This document shows positions 35,792 to 44,952 of a stretch of 64,000 nucleotides of DNA, piece after piece. The notes beneath the pieces are model-generated. The model was not told the DNA's origin. It made no database searches and saw only the letters and a list, made by a program, of their open reading frames with translations. Made by a program: the position numbers and the translations under genes. Numbering within the stretch: position 1 is the first letter of the stretch; every line of letters starts with the position of its first letter. Source of the DNA: Sandaracinus amylolyticus (GTDB lineage: Bacteria; Myxococcota_A; Polyangia; Polyangiales; Sandaracinaceae). The stretch covers positions 3,348,001-3,412,000 of the forward strand of contig NZ_CP070225.1 in NCBI RefSeq assembly GCF_021631985.1, given 5' to 3'.

Positions 35792-36417
35792 CGGTGGCAC
35801 CCCGAACAGGTCTCCGGCGGCAGCGCGTAGCGGGCGTACTCGATCTCCTCGCCCTCCTCGCGCTCCCACGCCATGTTCGTGATCTCGCTGACCGGCCGGA
35901 GGTTCGGCTCGGGGTTGCGGTGACAGTCGAGACACCAGCTCATCGAGAGCGGCGTCTGGTTCGTCACCACTTCCATCTGATCGATGCGGCCGTGGCACGT
36001 GGCGCAGCCGACACCGATGCTCAGGTGGATCGAGTGATCGAAGTACGCGTGGTCCGGGAGGTTGTGGACGCGCACCCACTCGATCGGCTGGCCCGTCTCC
36101 CAGCTCTCGCGCACCGGCGCGAGCGCCGCGGACTCGGTGCGCACCACCGAGTGGCAGCCCATGCAGGTCTGCGTCGGCGGGATCATCGCCTCGGGCGACC
36201 GCTCCACGTTCGCGTGGCAGTAGCGGCAGTCCATCCCGAGCTGGCCCGCGTGCAGGCGATGGCTGAAGGGCACCGGCTGGACCGGGGCGTAGCCGACCTG
36301 CGTGTTCCAGTACGAGAAGTAGTAGGCGACGATGAACGTCACCACGCCGCCGCCGACCGCGAGCGCCACCGCGGCGACCAGGGGCAGCAGGTTGAGGGAC
36401 CTCGGGAATATCTGCAT
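35788..36417 (-). CDS. actA: Alternative complex III pentaheme cytochrome c ActA
   Basis: 209 aa. A short N-terminal membrane helix (LLPLVAAVALAVGGGVVTFIVAYYF) anchors a periplasmic multiheme domain with five CxxCH sites: CRYCH, CMGCH, CATCH, CLDCH and CSGCH. Additional conserved His (FSHRLHAGQLGMDCRYCH, YFDHSIHLSIGVGCATCH) serve as distal ligands. It is the electron collector of the complex. First gene of the act-cta block. The ATG at 36417 has only a weak ribosome site (GAGGGG, about 12 nt upstream). A likely promoter lies at 36778-36806, leaving a leader of about 354 nt. Confidence 0.95.
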   Translation of the reverse strand: MQIFPRSLNLLPLVAAVALAVGGGVVTFIVAYYFSYWNTQVGYAPVQPVPFSHRLHAGQLGMDCRYCHANVERSPEAMIPPTQTCMGCHSVVRTESAALAPVRESWETGQPIEWVRVHNLPDHAYFDHSIHLSIGVGCATCHGRIDQMEVVTNQTPLSMSWCLDCHRNPEPNLRPVSEITNMAWEREEGEEIEYARYALPPETCSGCHR

Positions 36418-36430
36418 GTCGCGCTCGTTC

Positions 36431-36504
36431 GCCCCTCGACTCGGGGCTCAGCGGACCGCTGCCGCGGCCGCTCCTGGCTGGCTGGAGGGGAGCTGGCTGG
36501 AGGG
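36431..36504. repeat. Small repeats in the actA leader
   Basis: GCCCC-N7-GGGGC at 36431-36447 can form a hairpin just before the actA start. GCTGGCTGGAGGG occurs twice, at 36477-36489 and 36492-36504. AGGGAATCCCT (36627-36637) is a further short palindrome in the same leader. The rest of 36418-36828 holds no gene that I can support. Confidence 0.5.
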
Positions 36505-36777
36505 AAGCCGAGAGCGCGCCACTACCGGTCGGCGGGCGAGCTCCTTAGGAAAGAAGCTCTTCACGAAGGAAGAGCCGGAGTGTCCTCGGCGGACACGATG
36601 TCGAAGCGGGAGTCACTCGCTGCGCGAGGGAATCCCTTCTCCGCGAGAGCGCCACTGCATCAGAGGCGGTCTCGGGAGAGCGATGTCGGAGAGGCGGTCT
36701 CTGCGAACAGCCCCACGAAGCCCGGAAATACACCGGTCGTCGTGGATGCCGTGCCTCGGGGTCCTCGGGGCGGCCGC

Positions 36778-36806
36778 TATATACGCGGAGCGCGGACGAC
36801 GCACAA
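36778..36806 (-). promoter_or_regulatory. Probable promoter of the act-cta operon
   Basis: On the minus strand TTGTGC (36806-36801) as -35, 17-nt spacer, TATATA (36783-36778) as -10. It is the only AT-rich spot between the preceding gene and actA. The start of transcription would be near 36771. Confidence 0.5.
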
Positions 36807-36828
36807 CCGAGATCGAGGCAGTTTGCCC

Positions 36829-37332
36829 TCAGGGCGCGTCCGACAGAACTCTGGACACCTCCTCCGCATGCGTGGGGCAGTCGCGCGCCAGCACGCGCAA
36901 GTGCACTCTTCCGCGCCCGTCGTTCGTGCGTGCGATGACCGCAGCCGGGGAGATCTCGACCGCTCCGCCGCGCGCTTCGTCCGCATCGGGAGGTAGCTCG
37001 GCGCGGATCGCGACCAGCATCCCGTTGTGGAATTCGAAGCGCGTCTCGCGATCGAGCGACGCGCTCGGACCGCGGATCAGCGTCATGTCCGGCCCGACGA
37101 TCTCGGTGCGCCAGCTCGCCTGCGCGCCCTCGTCGAAGCGCTCGCGGACCTGGTCCGCCGTCATCCCGAGCCGGGCTCCGCGCAGGCTCGCCGCCGTCTC
37201 GTCCGAGCCCTGAAGCATCGACGAGATCAGCGCGAAGAGCGCGAGCATCGCAGGCACGAGGACGATCAGCGGGTACCACCAGCTCCACCCCTTCTCGGGC
37301 TCGTTCCTGTGGTCGGGAGGACGCGAAGACAT
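36829..37332 (-). CDS. Small membrane-anchored protein of unknown function
   Basis: 167 aa. A charged N-terminus (DHRNEPEKGW) is followed by one membrane helix (WWYPLIVLVPAMLALFALISSML, about 19-41) and a periplasmic domain. The segment LRGARLGMTADQVRERFDEGAQASWRTEIVG has the LGMTxxQVxxRF motif shared by SmpA/OmlA-like and other small envelope proteins. It continues with strands (DMTLIRGPSASLDRETRFEFHNGMLVAIRAEL) and a terminal stretch with a single Cys. Function unknown; the fold could be BLIP-like. It lies upstream of actA in the same direction but is separated from it by 411 bp and an internal promoter. Confidence 0.75.
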   Translation of the reverse strand: MSSRPPDHRNEPEKGWSWWYPLIVLVPAMLALFALISSMLQGSDETAASLRGARLGMTADQVRERFDEGAQASWRTEIVGPDMTLIRGPSASLDRETRFEFHNGMLVAIRAELPPDADEARGGAVEISPAAVIARTNDGRGRVHLRVLARDCPTHAEEVSRVLSDAP

Positions 37333-37356
37333 CGTTCGCAGCGTCCTCGGGGCGGG

Positions 37357-37385
37357 GGGCTAGGGTCTCGCCGCGCCGAGGTCAA
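37357..37385 (-). promoter_or_regulatory. Possible promoter of the small membrane-protein gene
   Basis: Minus-strand TTGACC (37385-37380), 17-nt spacer, TAGCCC (37362-37357), 24 nt before the ATG at 37332. The -35 is identical to that of the envelope operon at 54170-54175 and the oppC-like gene. Confidence 0.4.
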
Positions 37386-37526
37386 TGCCGTGTCGGGAGC
37401 CGAGGGAATTCGCGACGTTCCGAGCGCGACGGCGCTCCGATCTACTTGCGGGCCCCGGTTCGTCAAGAGCTCCTGCGCGAACGGCGGGGTCGGCAGAAAC
37501 CGCAGCGGAACGAGGCGCGAAGGGAC

Positions 37527-37532
37527 TAGAGT
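37527..37532 (+). promoter_or_regulatory. -10-like element of the kinase gene
   Basis: TAGAGT, 7 nt before the GTG at 37540; no ribosome-binding site and no clear -35. Suggests a leaderless transcript. Confidence 0.35.
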
Positions 37533-37539
37533 TGCGCGC

Positions 37540-39552
37540 GTGAGGATCAGCCGGCCGCCTCCGCCGCCGCCCGCGCCGCCCCCCCACAGCCGGTTCGGGC
37601 CCTACACGCTCGCGGATCGCATCGCGGTCGGCGGGATGGCGGAGGTCTTCCGTGCGCACGAGCCCCGCGCGGTGGGCGATCCGCGCGTCGTGGTGGTGAA
37701 GCGGATGCTGCCCGCGCTCGCGAGCGAAGCGGGGGCTCGCGCGATGTTCGAAGAAGAAGCGCGCCTCGGCGGGCTCGTCGAGCACGACAACGTGGTGCGC
37801 GTGCTGGGCTTCGGTGACGAAGCGGGGCAGCCCTATCTCGCGCTCGAGTACGTGCCGGGGCTCGACCTGTGGAGGCTCGCGCGCTGGCTCACACGCCAGG
37901 GGCGCACCCTCGGGACCGAGCTCGCGGTGTTCGTGATCCGCGAGCTGCTCGCGGGGCTCCACGCCGTGCACGAGACGCACGACCACGACGGTCGTCCGCT
38001 CGGGCTCGTGCATCGCGACGTGAGCCCGTCGAACGTGCTGCTCTCGGTGCACGGCGACGTGAAGCTCGGGGACTTCGGGATCGCCCAGGCGCTGCTGCGC
38101 GAGTCGTATCCGCAGGCGACGCTGACCGAGCGCGCGAAGGGCAAGCTCGGCTATCTCGCGCCCGAGCAGGTGCGCGGGCTCGCGGCGGATCGCCGCGCCG
38201 ACGTGTTCGCGGCGGCGGTGATCGCGGCGGAGCTGCTGATGGGGCGACCGCTCTTCGCGGGCGGCTCGGAGCTCGCGGTGCTGCTGGCGATCCGCGACGG
38301 CGATCTGCGCGCGTTCGAGGAGCACGGCGCGGGTCTGCCCGAGGGTCTGCGTGCCGCGGTCGTGGCCGCGCTCGCCTCCGATCCCGACGCGCGCACCGTG
38401 ACGGCCGCGATCCTGCGCGACGCGCTCGCGCCCTACGAGGTCGGCCCGGTGAGCGCGCTGCGCGCGCAGCTCGCGGGGCTCGTCAGCGAGGCGCACGGCG
38501 CGCGCAAGCCGTCGGGCGCGTACCAGCCCGCGGTGCGCGGCCCGAAGACCGCGCCGCCCGGCGACGAGGACGCCGAAGCGCCCGCGACGCGCGACGCGCC
38601 CGAGCTCGCGTACTTCGTGCGAACGAGCGACGGACGCACCGAGGGCCCGCTCTCGTACGCGAAGCTCGTGGAGGCGATCGCGACGCGCCGCTTCGGGCTC
38701 ACCGACGCGATCGCGCTGCAAGGAGGCGCGTTCGCGTCGCTCGCTTCGCACCCCGATCTCGTGCGTCACCTGCCGACGTCGAGCCTCAGCGATCGCACCG
38801 CGCGCCAGGAGCCGGTGCGCGAGCCCGATCGCGCGTGGTCGCTCGAGGACGGCTCGGTCGTCGGCGTGATGACGAGCGTCGTGCTCGCGCGCGAGACGGG
38901 CCTGCTCCTCTGCGAGCAGGGCGGCGTGCGCAAGGAGATCTACCTGAGCAACGGCGTGCCCGAGTTCGTCACCTCGAACCTCGCGACCGAGCTGCTCGGT
39001 GAGTTCCTCGTCGCGCGCGGGGTGATCTCGCGCGGCGAGCTCGACATGGCGCTCGCGGTGATGCCGCGCTTCGAGGGACGCCTCGGCGACACGCTCACCG
39101 CGCTCGGGCTCGTCGAGCCGGTGCATCTCTTCCGGCAGATCGCGGCGCAGGTGCAGGAGAAGCTGCTCGAGCTCTTCACCTGGACGTCGGGGCGCGCGAC
39201 GTTGTGGCGAGGCGTGGCACGACCGCAGAGCGGGTTCCCGCTCGGGCTCGATCCCTGGCGCATCGTGATGGACGGGATCGATCGCCGGCTCGCGCAGGGC
39301 ATGGACGATCCGCTCGCGGCGCATCGCGGCAAGTGGGTCGTCGCGTCGGGGCCGAACGATCTGGAGCTCGCGCGCCTGCCGCTCTCGGCGCGCTCTGCGT
39401 ACCGTCGCGCGGCGCAGCCCGTGCCGATCGTCGAGCTCGATCGCGCGCTGAGCGATCCGAGCGGTCGGGACGCGCGCGCGGGACGTCGCGCGATCGCGCT
39501 GCTCCTCGCGATCGGCGCGCTCTCGACGACCGATGGGCCCGGCGCTTCTTGA
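37540..39552 (+). CDS. Ser/Thr protein kinase with GYF-like and PATAN (DUF4388) domains
   Basis: 670 aa, cytoplasmic, no membrane helix. The Hanks-type kinase domain covers about residues 18-270: glycine loop AVGGMAEVF, ATP-binding Lys in VVVVKRML, catalytic loop VHRDVSPSNVLLS, metal-binding LGDFGIAQ and YLAPEQVRG. HRDVSPSN, with Ser replacing the usual Lys, is frequent in myxobacterial kinases. A GYF_2-like segment (YFVRTSDGRTEGPLSYAKLVEAIATRR, about 365-410) follows. The last 220 residues form a PATAN/DUF4388 domain (GLLLCEQGGVRKEIYLSNGVPEFVTSN...LGEFLVARGVISRGELDMAL), typical of signalling and motility proteins. GTG 37540 is the only start in the region before the Pro-rich leader. HisZ follows by 44 nt. 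Confidence 0.92.
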   Translation: MRISRPPPPPPAPPPHSRFGPYTLADRIAVGGMAEVFRAHEPRAVGDPRVVVVKRMLPALASEAGARAMFEEEARLGGLVEHDNVVRVLGFGDEAGQPYLALEYVPGLDLWRLARWLTRQGRTLGTELAVFVIRELLAGLHAVHETHDHDGRPLGLVHRDVSPSNVLLSVHGDVKLGDFGIAQALLRESYPQATLTERAKGKLGYLAPEQVRGLAADRRADVFAAAVIAAELLMGRPLFAGGSELAVLLAIRDGDLRAFEEHGAGLPEGLRAAVVAALASDPDARTVTAAILRDALAPYEVGPVSALRAQLAGLVSEAHGARKPSGAYQPAVRGPKTAPPGDEDAEAPATRDAPELAYFVRTSDGRTEGPLSYAKLVEAIATRRFGLTDAIALQGGAFASLASHPDLVRHLPTSSLSDRTARQEPVREPDRAWSLEDGSVVGVMTSVVLARETGLLLCEQGGVRKEIYLSNGVPEFVTSNLATELLGEFLVARGVISRGELDMALAVMPRFEGRLGDTLTALGLVEPVHLFRQIAAQVQEKLLELFTWTSGRATLWRGVARPQSGFPLGLDPWRIVMDGIDRRLAQGMDDPLAAHRGKWVVASGPNDLELARLPLSARSAYRRAAQPVPIVELDRALSDPSGRDARAGRRAIALLLAIGALSTTDGPGAS

Positions 39553-39596
39553 CGAGGATCCCCCCCGCTGATAACCCCCGCCCGGAGCCGACGGCC

Positions 39597-41042
39597 GTGG
39601 GCGCGCGATCGCAGACGTCACGAGGTCCTCGCGATCGCGAAACGCTGGCCGGTTCGCGGACTGATCGCCGCGAGGTTTCGCCGCAGAACAAGGCCGATCC
39701 GGCCCCGCGGCGTACCCGCGAGCACGCGCCCGCACCGGCGCGCTCGACGCTCCCGCTCGCGCCGCCCGCGGGCATGCGCGACCTGCTCCCGCCCGATGCG
39801 AGCGCGCGCAAGCGCCTCGCACGCGCGGTGTCCGACTCGTTCGCGCGCTACGGCTACGAGCTCGTCACGACGCCGATGTTCGAGCACGCCGACGTGATCG
39901 AGCGCGGCCTCGACACCGTCGATCGGCGCGAGCTGCTGCGCTTCGTCGACTCCGACACCGGCGAGATCGCGCTGCTGCGTCCCGACATCACGCCGCAGAT
40001 CGCGCGCGTGGTCGCGACGCGCCTCGCCGATCGACCGGCGCCGTATCGGCTCGCGTACGAGGGCAGCGTGTTCCGTCGTCGTCGCGGTCGCGCGCGCCGA
40101 CAGCGGCAGATCGCGCAGGCGGGCGTCGAGTGCATCGGGCTCTCGGGGCCGGGCGCGGACGTCGAGGTGATCGAGCTCGCGTCGCGCACGCTCGAGGGCC
40201 TCGGTCTCGTCGCGCATCGCATCGAGCTCGGGCTCTCGCCGGTCGCGCGCACCGTGCTCACGACCGTGCCCGAGGCGCTGCGCGGTGAAGCGGCGGACGC
40301 GCTCTCGCGCAAGGATCGCAGCGCGCTCGAGGCGCTCGCGCAGCGCGCCGGGCTGCGCGGTCGCGCCCGCACGACGCTCTGCGAGATGGTCGATCTGTGG
40401 GGCGGGCGCGAGGTGCTCGACGCCGCGCGCAAGCTCTTCCCGGGACGCGACGCAGCGGCGCGGCTCGATGCGCTCGCCGACGTGCACGCGCAGCTCGTGA
40501 CGCGCGGGCTGCGCGATCGTCTGGTGCTCGATCTCGGTGAGGTGCGCGGCTTCGGTTACTACACCGGGCCGAGCTTCACGCTGCTCGCGGAAGGGCCGGG
40601 CGAGGCGCTGGGCGGTGGCGGGCGCTACGACGATCTGCTCGCGCGCTTCGGTGCGCCCTTCCCTGCGACCGGCTTCGGGCTCGATCTCGATCACCTGGAG
40701 TGGGCGCTCGCCGCCGCGGGCGCGCGCATCGACGACGTGGGGCCGCTCCGCGTCGCGATGCGTGGCGCCGATGCGCGCAAGTTGGGCGAGCTCGCGGATG
40801 CGCTGCGCAGCGCCGGGCTCGTCGTGGCGACGCTCCCGGAGTCGGGCGACGACGGCGCGGCGCTCGCGTTCGCGCGGGCATGGGGCTACGACGTGGTGGT
40901 CTCGGTCTCGGCGCGTGCGGCCAGCGCGTGTCGGGCGCGGGACGGAGCGACTCGGAAGATCGCGCTGGGCCAATCGGGGCGTGGCGTGGCAGCCGACGAA
41001 GCGTCTGCGTTCGAACGTTGGGCGCGAGAGACGCGCGGGTAA
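39597..41042 (+). CDS. hisZ: ATP phosphoribosyltransferase regulatory subunit HisZ
   Basis: 481 aa from this start. HisZ is a histidyl-tRNA-synthetase paralogue that activates the short form of HisG in histidine synthesis. Features: LPLAPPAGMRDLLPPDASARKRLARAVSDSFARYGYELVTTPMFEHADVIERG, LLRPDITPQIARVVATRL (in place of the HisRS motif 2 context), QAGVECIGLSGPGADVEVI and FGYYTGPSFTLLAEGPGEALGGGGRYDDLLARFG. A complete anticodon-binding domain is absent; a shorter regulatory tail follows. The start is unsure: GTG 39597 adds a 59-residue Arg/Pro-rich extension, while ATG 39774 would cut the conserved LPLAPPAG. The gene is followed by purA after 27 nt, a common pairing. Confidence 0.88.
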   Translation: MGARSQTSRGPRDRETLAGSRTDRREVSPQNKADPAPRRTREHAPAPARSTLPLAPPAGMRDLLPPDASARKRLARAVSDSFARYGYELVTTPMFEHADVIERGLDTVDRRELLRFVDSDTGEIALLRPDITPQIARVVATRLADRPAPYRLAYEGSVFRRRRGRARRQRQIAQAGVECIGLSGPGADVEVIELASRTLEGLGLVAHRIELGLSPVARTVLTTVPEALRGEAADALSRKDRSALEALAQRAGLRGRARTTLCEMVDLWGGREVLDAARKLFPGRDAAARLDALADVHAQLVTRGLRDRLVLDLGEVRGFGYYTGPSFTLLAEGPGEALGGGGRYDDLLARFGAPFPATGFGLDLDHLEWALAAAGARIDDVGPLRVAMRGADARKLGELADALRSAGLVVATLPESGDDGAALAFARAWGYDVVVSVSARAASACRARDGATRKIALGQSGRGVAADEASAFERWARETRG

Positions 41043-41069
41043 GTACGACCCGCGAGCCGAGGAGAGCCG

Positions 41070-42350
<1,281 letters not shown>

Positions 42351-42386
42351 GCGGCGCCGCGCTTCCCAGAGCCGTGTGAGGCGCGT

Positions 42387-42613
42387 GAACAGCCACCCGG
42401 ACGCTTCCGGGTGGCTGTTTGCGTCCGCGAACACCCACCCGCGCGCTTCCGGGTGAGTGTTTGCGTCCTCGAACACCCACCTGCGCGCTTCCGGGTGAGT
42501 GTTTGCGTCCTCGAACACCCACCCGCGCGCTTCCGAGTGGCTGTTCGCGTCCTCGAACACCCACCCGCACGCTTCCGGGTGGCTGTTCGCGTCCTCGAAC
42601 ACCCACCCGCACG
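42387..42613. repeat. Tandem array of 42-bp hairpin units after purA
   Basis: Five full units start at 42387, 42429, 42471, 42513 and 42555 with an exact 42-bp period; a partial sixth ends near 42613. Each unit has the form GAACACCCACCCG-N8-CGGGTGRSTGTT followed by GCGTCCTC. The first is a perfect 14-bp stem (AACAGCCACCCGGA against TCCGGGTGGCTGTT) with a 4-nt loop; the others have one or two mismatches. Because 42 is divisible by three, both strands stay open, but I see no start, ribosome site or conserved protein. The units are repeats, not CRISPR, as no unique spacers occur. The first unit alone would serve as a purA terminator. Confidence 0.9.
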
Positions 42614-42736
42614 ATCCCTGGCGGCCCGCGATAGCTCACGCGATACGCGACGTCAGCGCACGACGACCGCCGACGGAACGACGAAGCCCCCGCTGCACGC
42701 CGATTCGCGTGCGAACGGGGGCCCCACCCCAGAAGC

Positions 42737-44212
42737 TCAGCCCTGCGGCTCGAAGACGAACGGGAACTGGTACGTCACGCTGCCGCCCTCGGGGCCCGGA
42801 TTGAACCGGAAGCCCTGCACGACGCGCGTCACGCACGAGCCGACCGAGTCGTTGCCGATCGTGTTCTCCACGACGCGCACGCCGGTCACGCTGCCGGTCT
42901 CCTGGATCGTCATCGAGACCTTGATGCGGCCCGAGAGCGTCGGGTCCGCACGCAGCTCGCGCTCGTAGCACGCGCGGATCGCCGCCTGACGGGTCTGGAT
43001 CATGCGGATGACGACGCGCACGTCGAAGTCACCGCTGCCCGACTCGTCCTCGACGTCGCTCGGCGCGCGGAAGCGACCACGCACCTGACGCTCCTCGACC
43101 GCGCCGCCCTCACCGCGCGCCGTGGTCGCGCCGCCCTTCACCGCCGCGAGCCCGCCGAGGCCCTCGGTGGCTCCGCCGACGCGCCCACCGCCCGAGCGCT
43201 CGCGCAGCGTGCCGCCGCCGCTCGAGGTCGCCACGCCGACGCCTTCCGCCTGCGCGAGGATGTCCTCGGCGCTGCCGGTCACCGCGCCGCCCGCGAGGAC
43301 GTCCGCGAACGCACCGCCCTCCGAGCTCAGCGCGCCGAGGAGCAGCTGATCGACCTGCGCCGCCGCCGCTTCCGCCGCCATGCGCGCATCGCTGTCCGCT
43401 GCCGCCTGGCGCTCGCCCGCGGTCTCGCCGGGCGTCGACGACGACTCACCGCTCGGCTGGCGCGTCGGAGTCTCCGCGACCTCTTCGGTCGGCTCCTCGG
43501 TCGGCGCCTCTTCCGTCGGCTCTTCCTCTTCCTCGACCGGCGGGGGCTCCGGCTCGTTGAAGATCATGTCCGCGAGGCGGTCGTCGATCGTCGCGAGCGT
43601 GGGCTGGATCGGCCAGTCGGCGTTCTCGAGGAAGATGATGAAGCCGAAGTGGCTCATGAACGAGAACATCACGAAGGCCGTGAACAGCCAGTCGATGCCC
43701 GCGATGAACCCGCCGACCACGGCCGCCGGCAGCTGAGGCCGCGGCTGCACCGGCGGCGGCACGACGAACTGGAAGAGCAGCGTCGTGTCGCCGATGACGA
43801 CCTTGCCCCGCGACGTGTCGCTGAGCTTGACCTGCCAGTGCTGGCCCGCGTTGCGCGCCGCGCCGCTCGCCCGCAGCTGCTCGAGCTCCTGGACGCCGCC
43901 CGGAAGACCCACGCGACCGCGCATGTCGGCGGTGAAGTTCAGGATGTAGTCGGCGCCGACGAGCTGGAAGAGCTCGAAGCGCGGCGGCATGCCCGGGACG
44001 ATGAAGTGATTGCGCTCCGAGCTACCGACCGAGACCGTCTCGCGCTGCCGGATGATGCGCTCTTCGACGATCTTCCCGCCCTGGATGACGCCGATGCGCA
44101 GGACCTTCGGGCCCGAGGGCCGCACCTGGACGGCCTGCATGGCCATCGTCATCGCGCCCGGACGTCCGGCGGCCTTGCCCCCCTGCTGCTGCGGTCCCTG
44201 CGGCGTGGTCAT
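42737..44212 (-). CDS. FHA-like/TM/TonB-type protein (AgmX/PglI C-terminal domain)
   Basis: 491 aa. N-terminal residues about 35-150 look like a divergent FHA domain (LRIGVIQGGKIVEERIIRQRETVSVGSSERNHFIVP...FELFQLVGADYILNF). One membrane helix follows (AAVVGGFIAGIDWLFTAFVMFSFMSHFGFIIF). A long acidic, Thr/Pro-rich periplasmic linker (EEEEEPTEEAPTEEPTEEV) leads to the AgmX/PglI-type TonB-like domain at the end (RQAAIRACYERELRADPTLSGRIKVSMTIQETGSV...CVTRVVQGFRFNP). This is the architecture of GltG/NfsG-type motors that link the inner membrane to envelope partners. ATG 44212 follows AGGAAG. It closes the seven-gene run but may have its own promoter. Confidence 0.88.
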   Translation of the reverse strand: MTTPQGPQQQGGKAAGRPGAMTMAMQAVQVRPSGPKVLRIGVIQGGKIVEERIIRQRETVSVGSSERNHFIVPGMPPRFELFQLVGADYILNFTADMRGRVGLPGGVQELEQLRASGAARNAGQHWQVKLSDTSRGKVVIGDTTLLFQFVVPPPVQPRPQLPAAVVGGFIAGIDWLFTAFVMFSFMSHFGFIIFLENADWPIQPTLATIDDRLADMIFNEPEPPPVEEEEEPTEEAPTEEPTEEVAETPTRQPSGESSSTPGETAGERQAAADSDARMAAEAAAAQVDQLLLGALSSEGGAFADVLAGGAVTGSAEDILAQAEGVGVATSSGGGTLRERSGGGRVGGATEGLGGLAAVKGGATTARGEGGAVEERQVRGRFRAPSDVEDESGSGDFDVRVVIRMIQTRQAAIRACYERELRADPTLSGRIKVSMTIQETGSVTGVRVVENTIGNDSVGSCVTRVVQGFRFNPGPEGGSVTYQFPFVFEPQG

Positions 44213-44342
44213 CGTTGGTGTCTTCCTGATCCCCGCTCCGGCCCGTTCTCGTGGTGCCGGTCGGCGGTGTGGTCGTGGCCCGTTCGGGCGTCTGACCACG
44301 GATGTCGACGGAGGTTCCCGTGCCCCTCGTGAGACGAGCCGG

Positions 44343-44372
44343 ACGATACCACTCGGCCGGTCGCATGGTCTA
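44343..44372 (-). promoter_or_regulatory. Possible internal promoter of the FHA/TonB-type gene
   Basis: Minus-strand TAGACC (44372-44367), 18-nt spacer, TATCGT (44348-44343), in the 173-bp gap between the ExbB-like gene and the FHA/TonB-type gene. Both hexamers are weak. Confidence 0.3.
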
Positions 44373-44385
44373 GCTGGTGAGAGGG

Positions 44386-44952
44386 CTAGCTGCCCCTCAC
44401 GGCGCGCGCCCGGTCGACCGCGCGCTCGCACTCGTCGAGCAGGCGGCGCGCGTGGGCGCGGAGCGTCATCCAGGCGCCGAGGGCGAACGACGAGCCCCCG
44501 ACACCGAGCGCGATCGAGAGCGCGGCCTGCGAGAGCCCGATCGCCGAGACGCGGCGGGGATCGAGGCCGAGCAGCCCGTGGTCACCCGAGTGGACCCAGC
44601 TGAGCGCGATCGCAGCGCCGACGAAGCCGAGGAACGTCGAGAGCGTCGCGCCGATCCGGATCGCCTGGAGGCGCGACGTGATCGCGGCGCGCGCGTCGGC
44701 GAGCGACTCCTCGAGCTCCACGTCGATCGAGCGGGCCTCGGCGCGCCACAGCGGCGCCAGCGCGCGCCCCACGAACGTGCCTCCGATCGCGTCGACGATC
44801 GCCGCGCGCTTCTCCTCGGGCGCGCTGCGCAGCGCCTTCACGAGCGGATCGACGTCGACCGGCCCCGAGACGCAGAGGGCCCGGAGGCGCTCGACGACGA
44901 GCGCGACCAGGCCCACCCAGCAGACGATCTGGACCGCGTGGAAGACGGTCAG
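44386..44952 (-). CDS. Three-helix ExbB/TolQ-like membrane protein (start uncertain)
   Basis: About 188 aa. One helix lies at the very N-terminus (VFHAVQIVCWVGLVALVV), then a cytoplasmic helical stretch (KALRSAPEEKRAAIVDAIGGTFVGRAL, ARSIDVELEESLADARAAITSRLQAIR) and two further helices (IGATLSTFLGFVGAAIALSW and GLSQAALSIALGVGGSSFALGAW). This is the topology of ExbB/TolQ/MotA proton-channel subunits; the motif match is weak, and context next to a TonB-type protein supports it. No ATG, GTG or TTG precedes the first helix: either CTG at 44952, which overlaps the previous stop as CTGA, is used, or translation begins at GTG 44916 and cuts into the helix. Confidence 0.7.
   Translation of the reverse strand: MTVFHAVQIVCWVGLVALVVERLRALCVSGPVDVDPLVKALRSAPEEKRAAIVDAIGGTFVGRALAPLWRAEARSIDVELEESLADARAAITSRLQAIRIGATLSTFLGFVGAAIALSWVHSGDHGLLGLDPRRVSAIGLSQAALSIALGVGGSSFALGAWMTLRAHARRLLDECERAVDRARAVRGS

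Noticed and set aside
32660-35830. Antisense open frame of 1056 codons over actB
   Set aside because: Shadow of actB; composition dominated by Arg, Val and Asp, no motif.
36545-37288. Minus-strand open frame of 247 codons across the actA leader and the small membrane-protein gene
   Set aside because: Overlaps the better-supported gene 36829-37332 in another frame; no signal peptide or motif.
42414-42602. Open frames through the 42-bp array coding for repeated 14-residue units on either strand (such as VFEDANTHPEARGW)
   Set aside because: The period is divisible by three, so all frames without a stop in the unit stay open. There is no ribosome site or start-associated signal, and the hairpin symmetry explains the sequence better.
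42387-42613. CRISPR array
   Set aside because: The units are contiguous repeats without unique spacers, and no cas genes are nearby. The same holds for 10501-10748.
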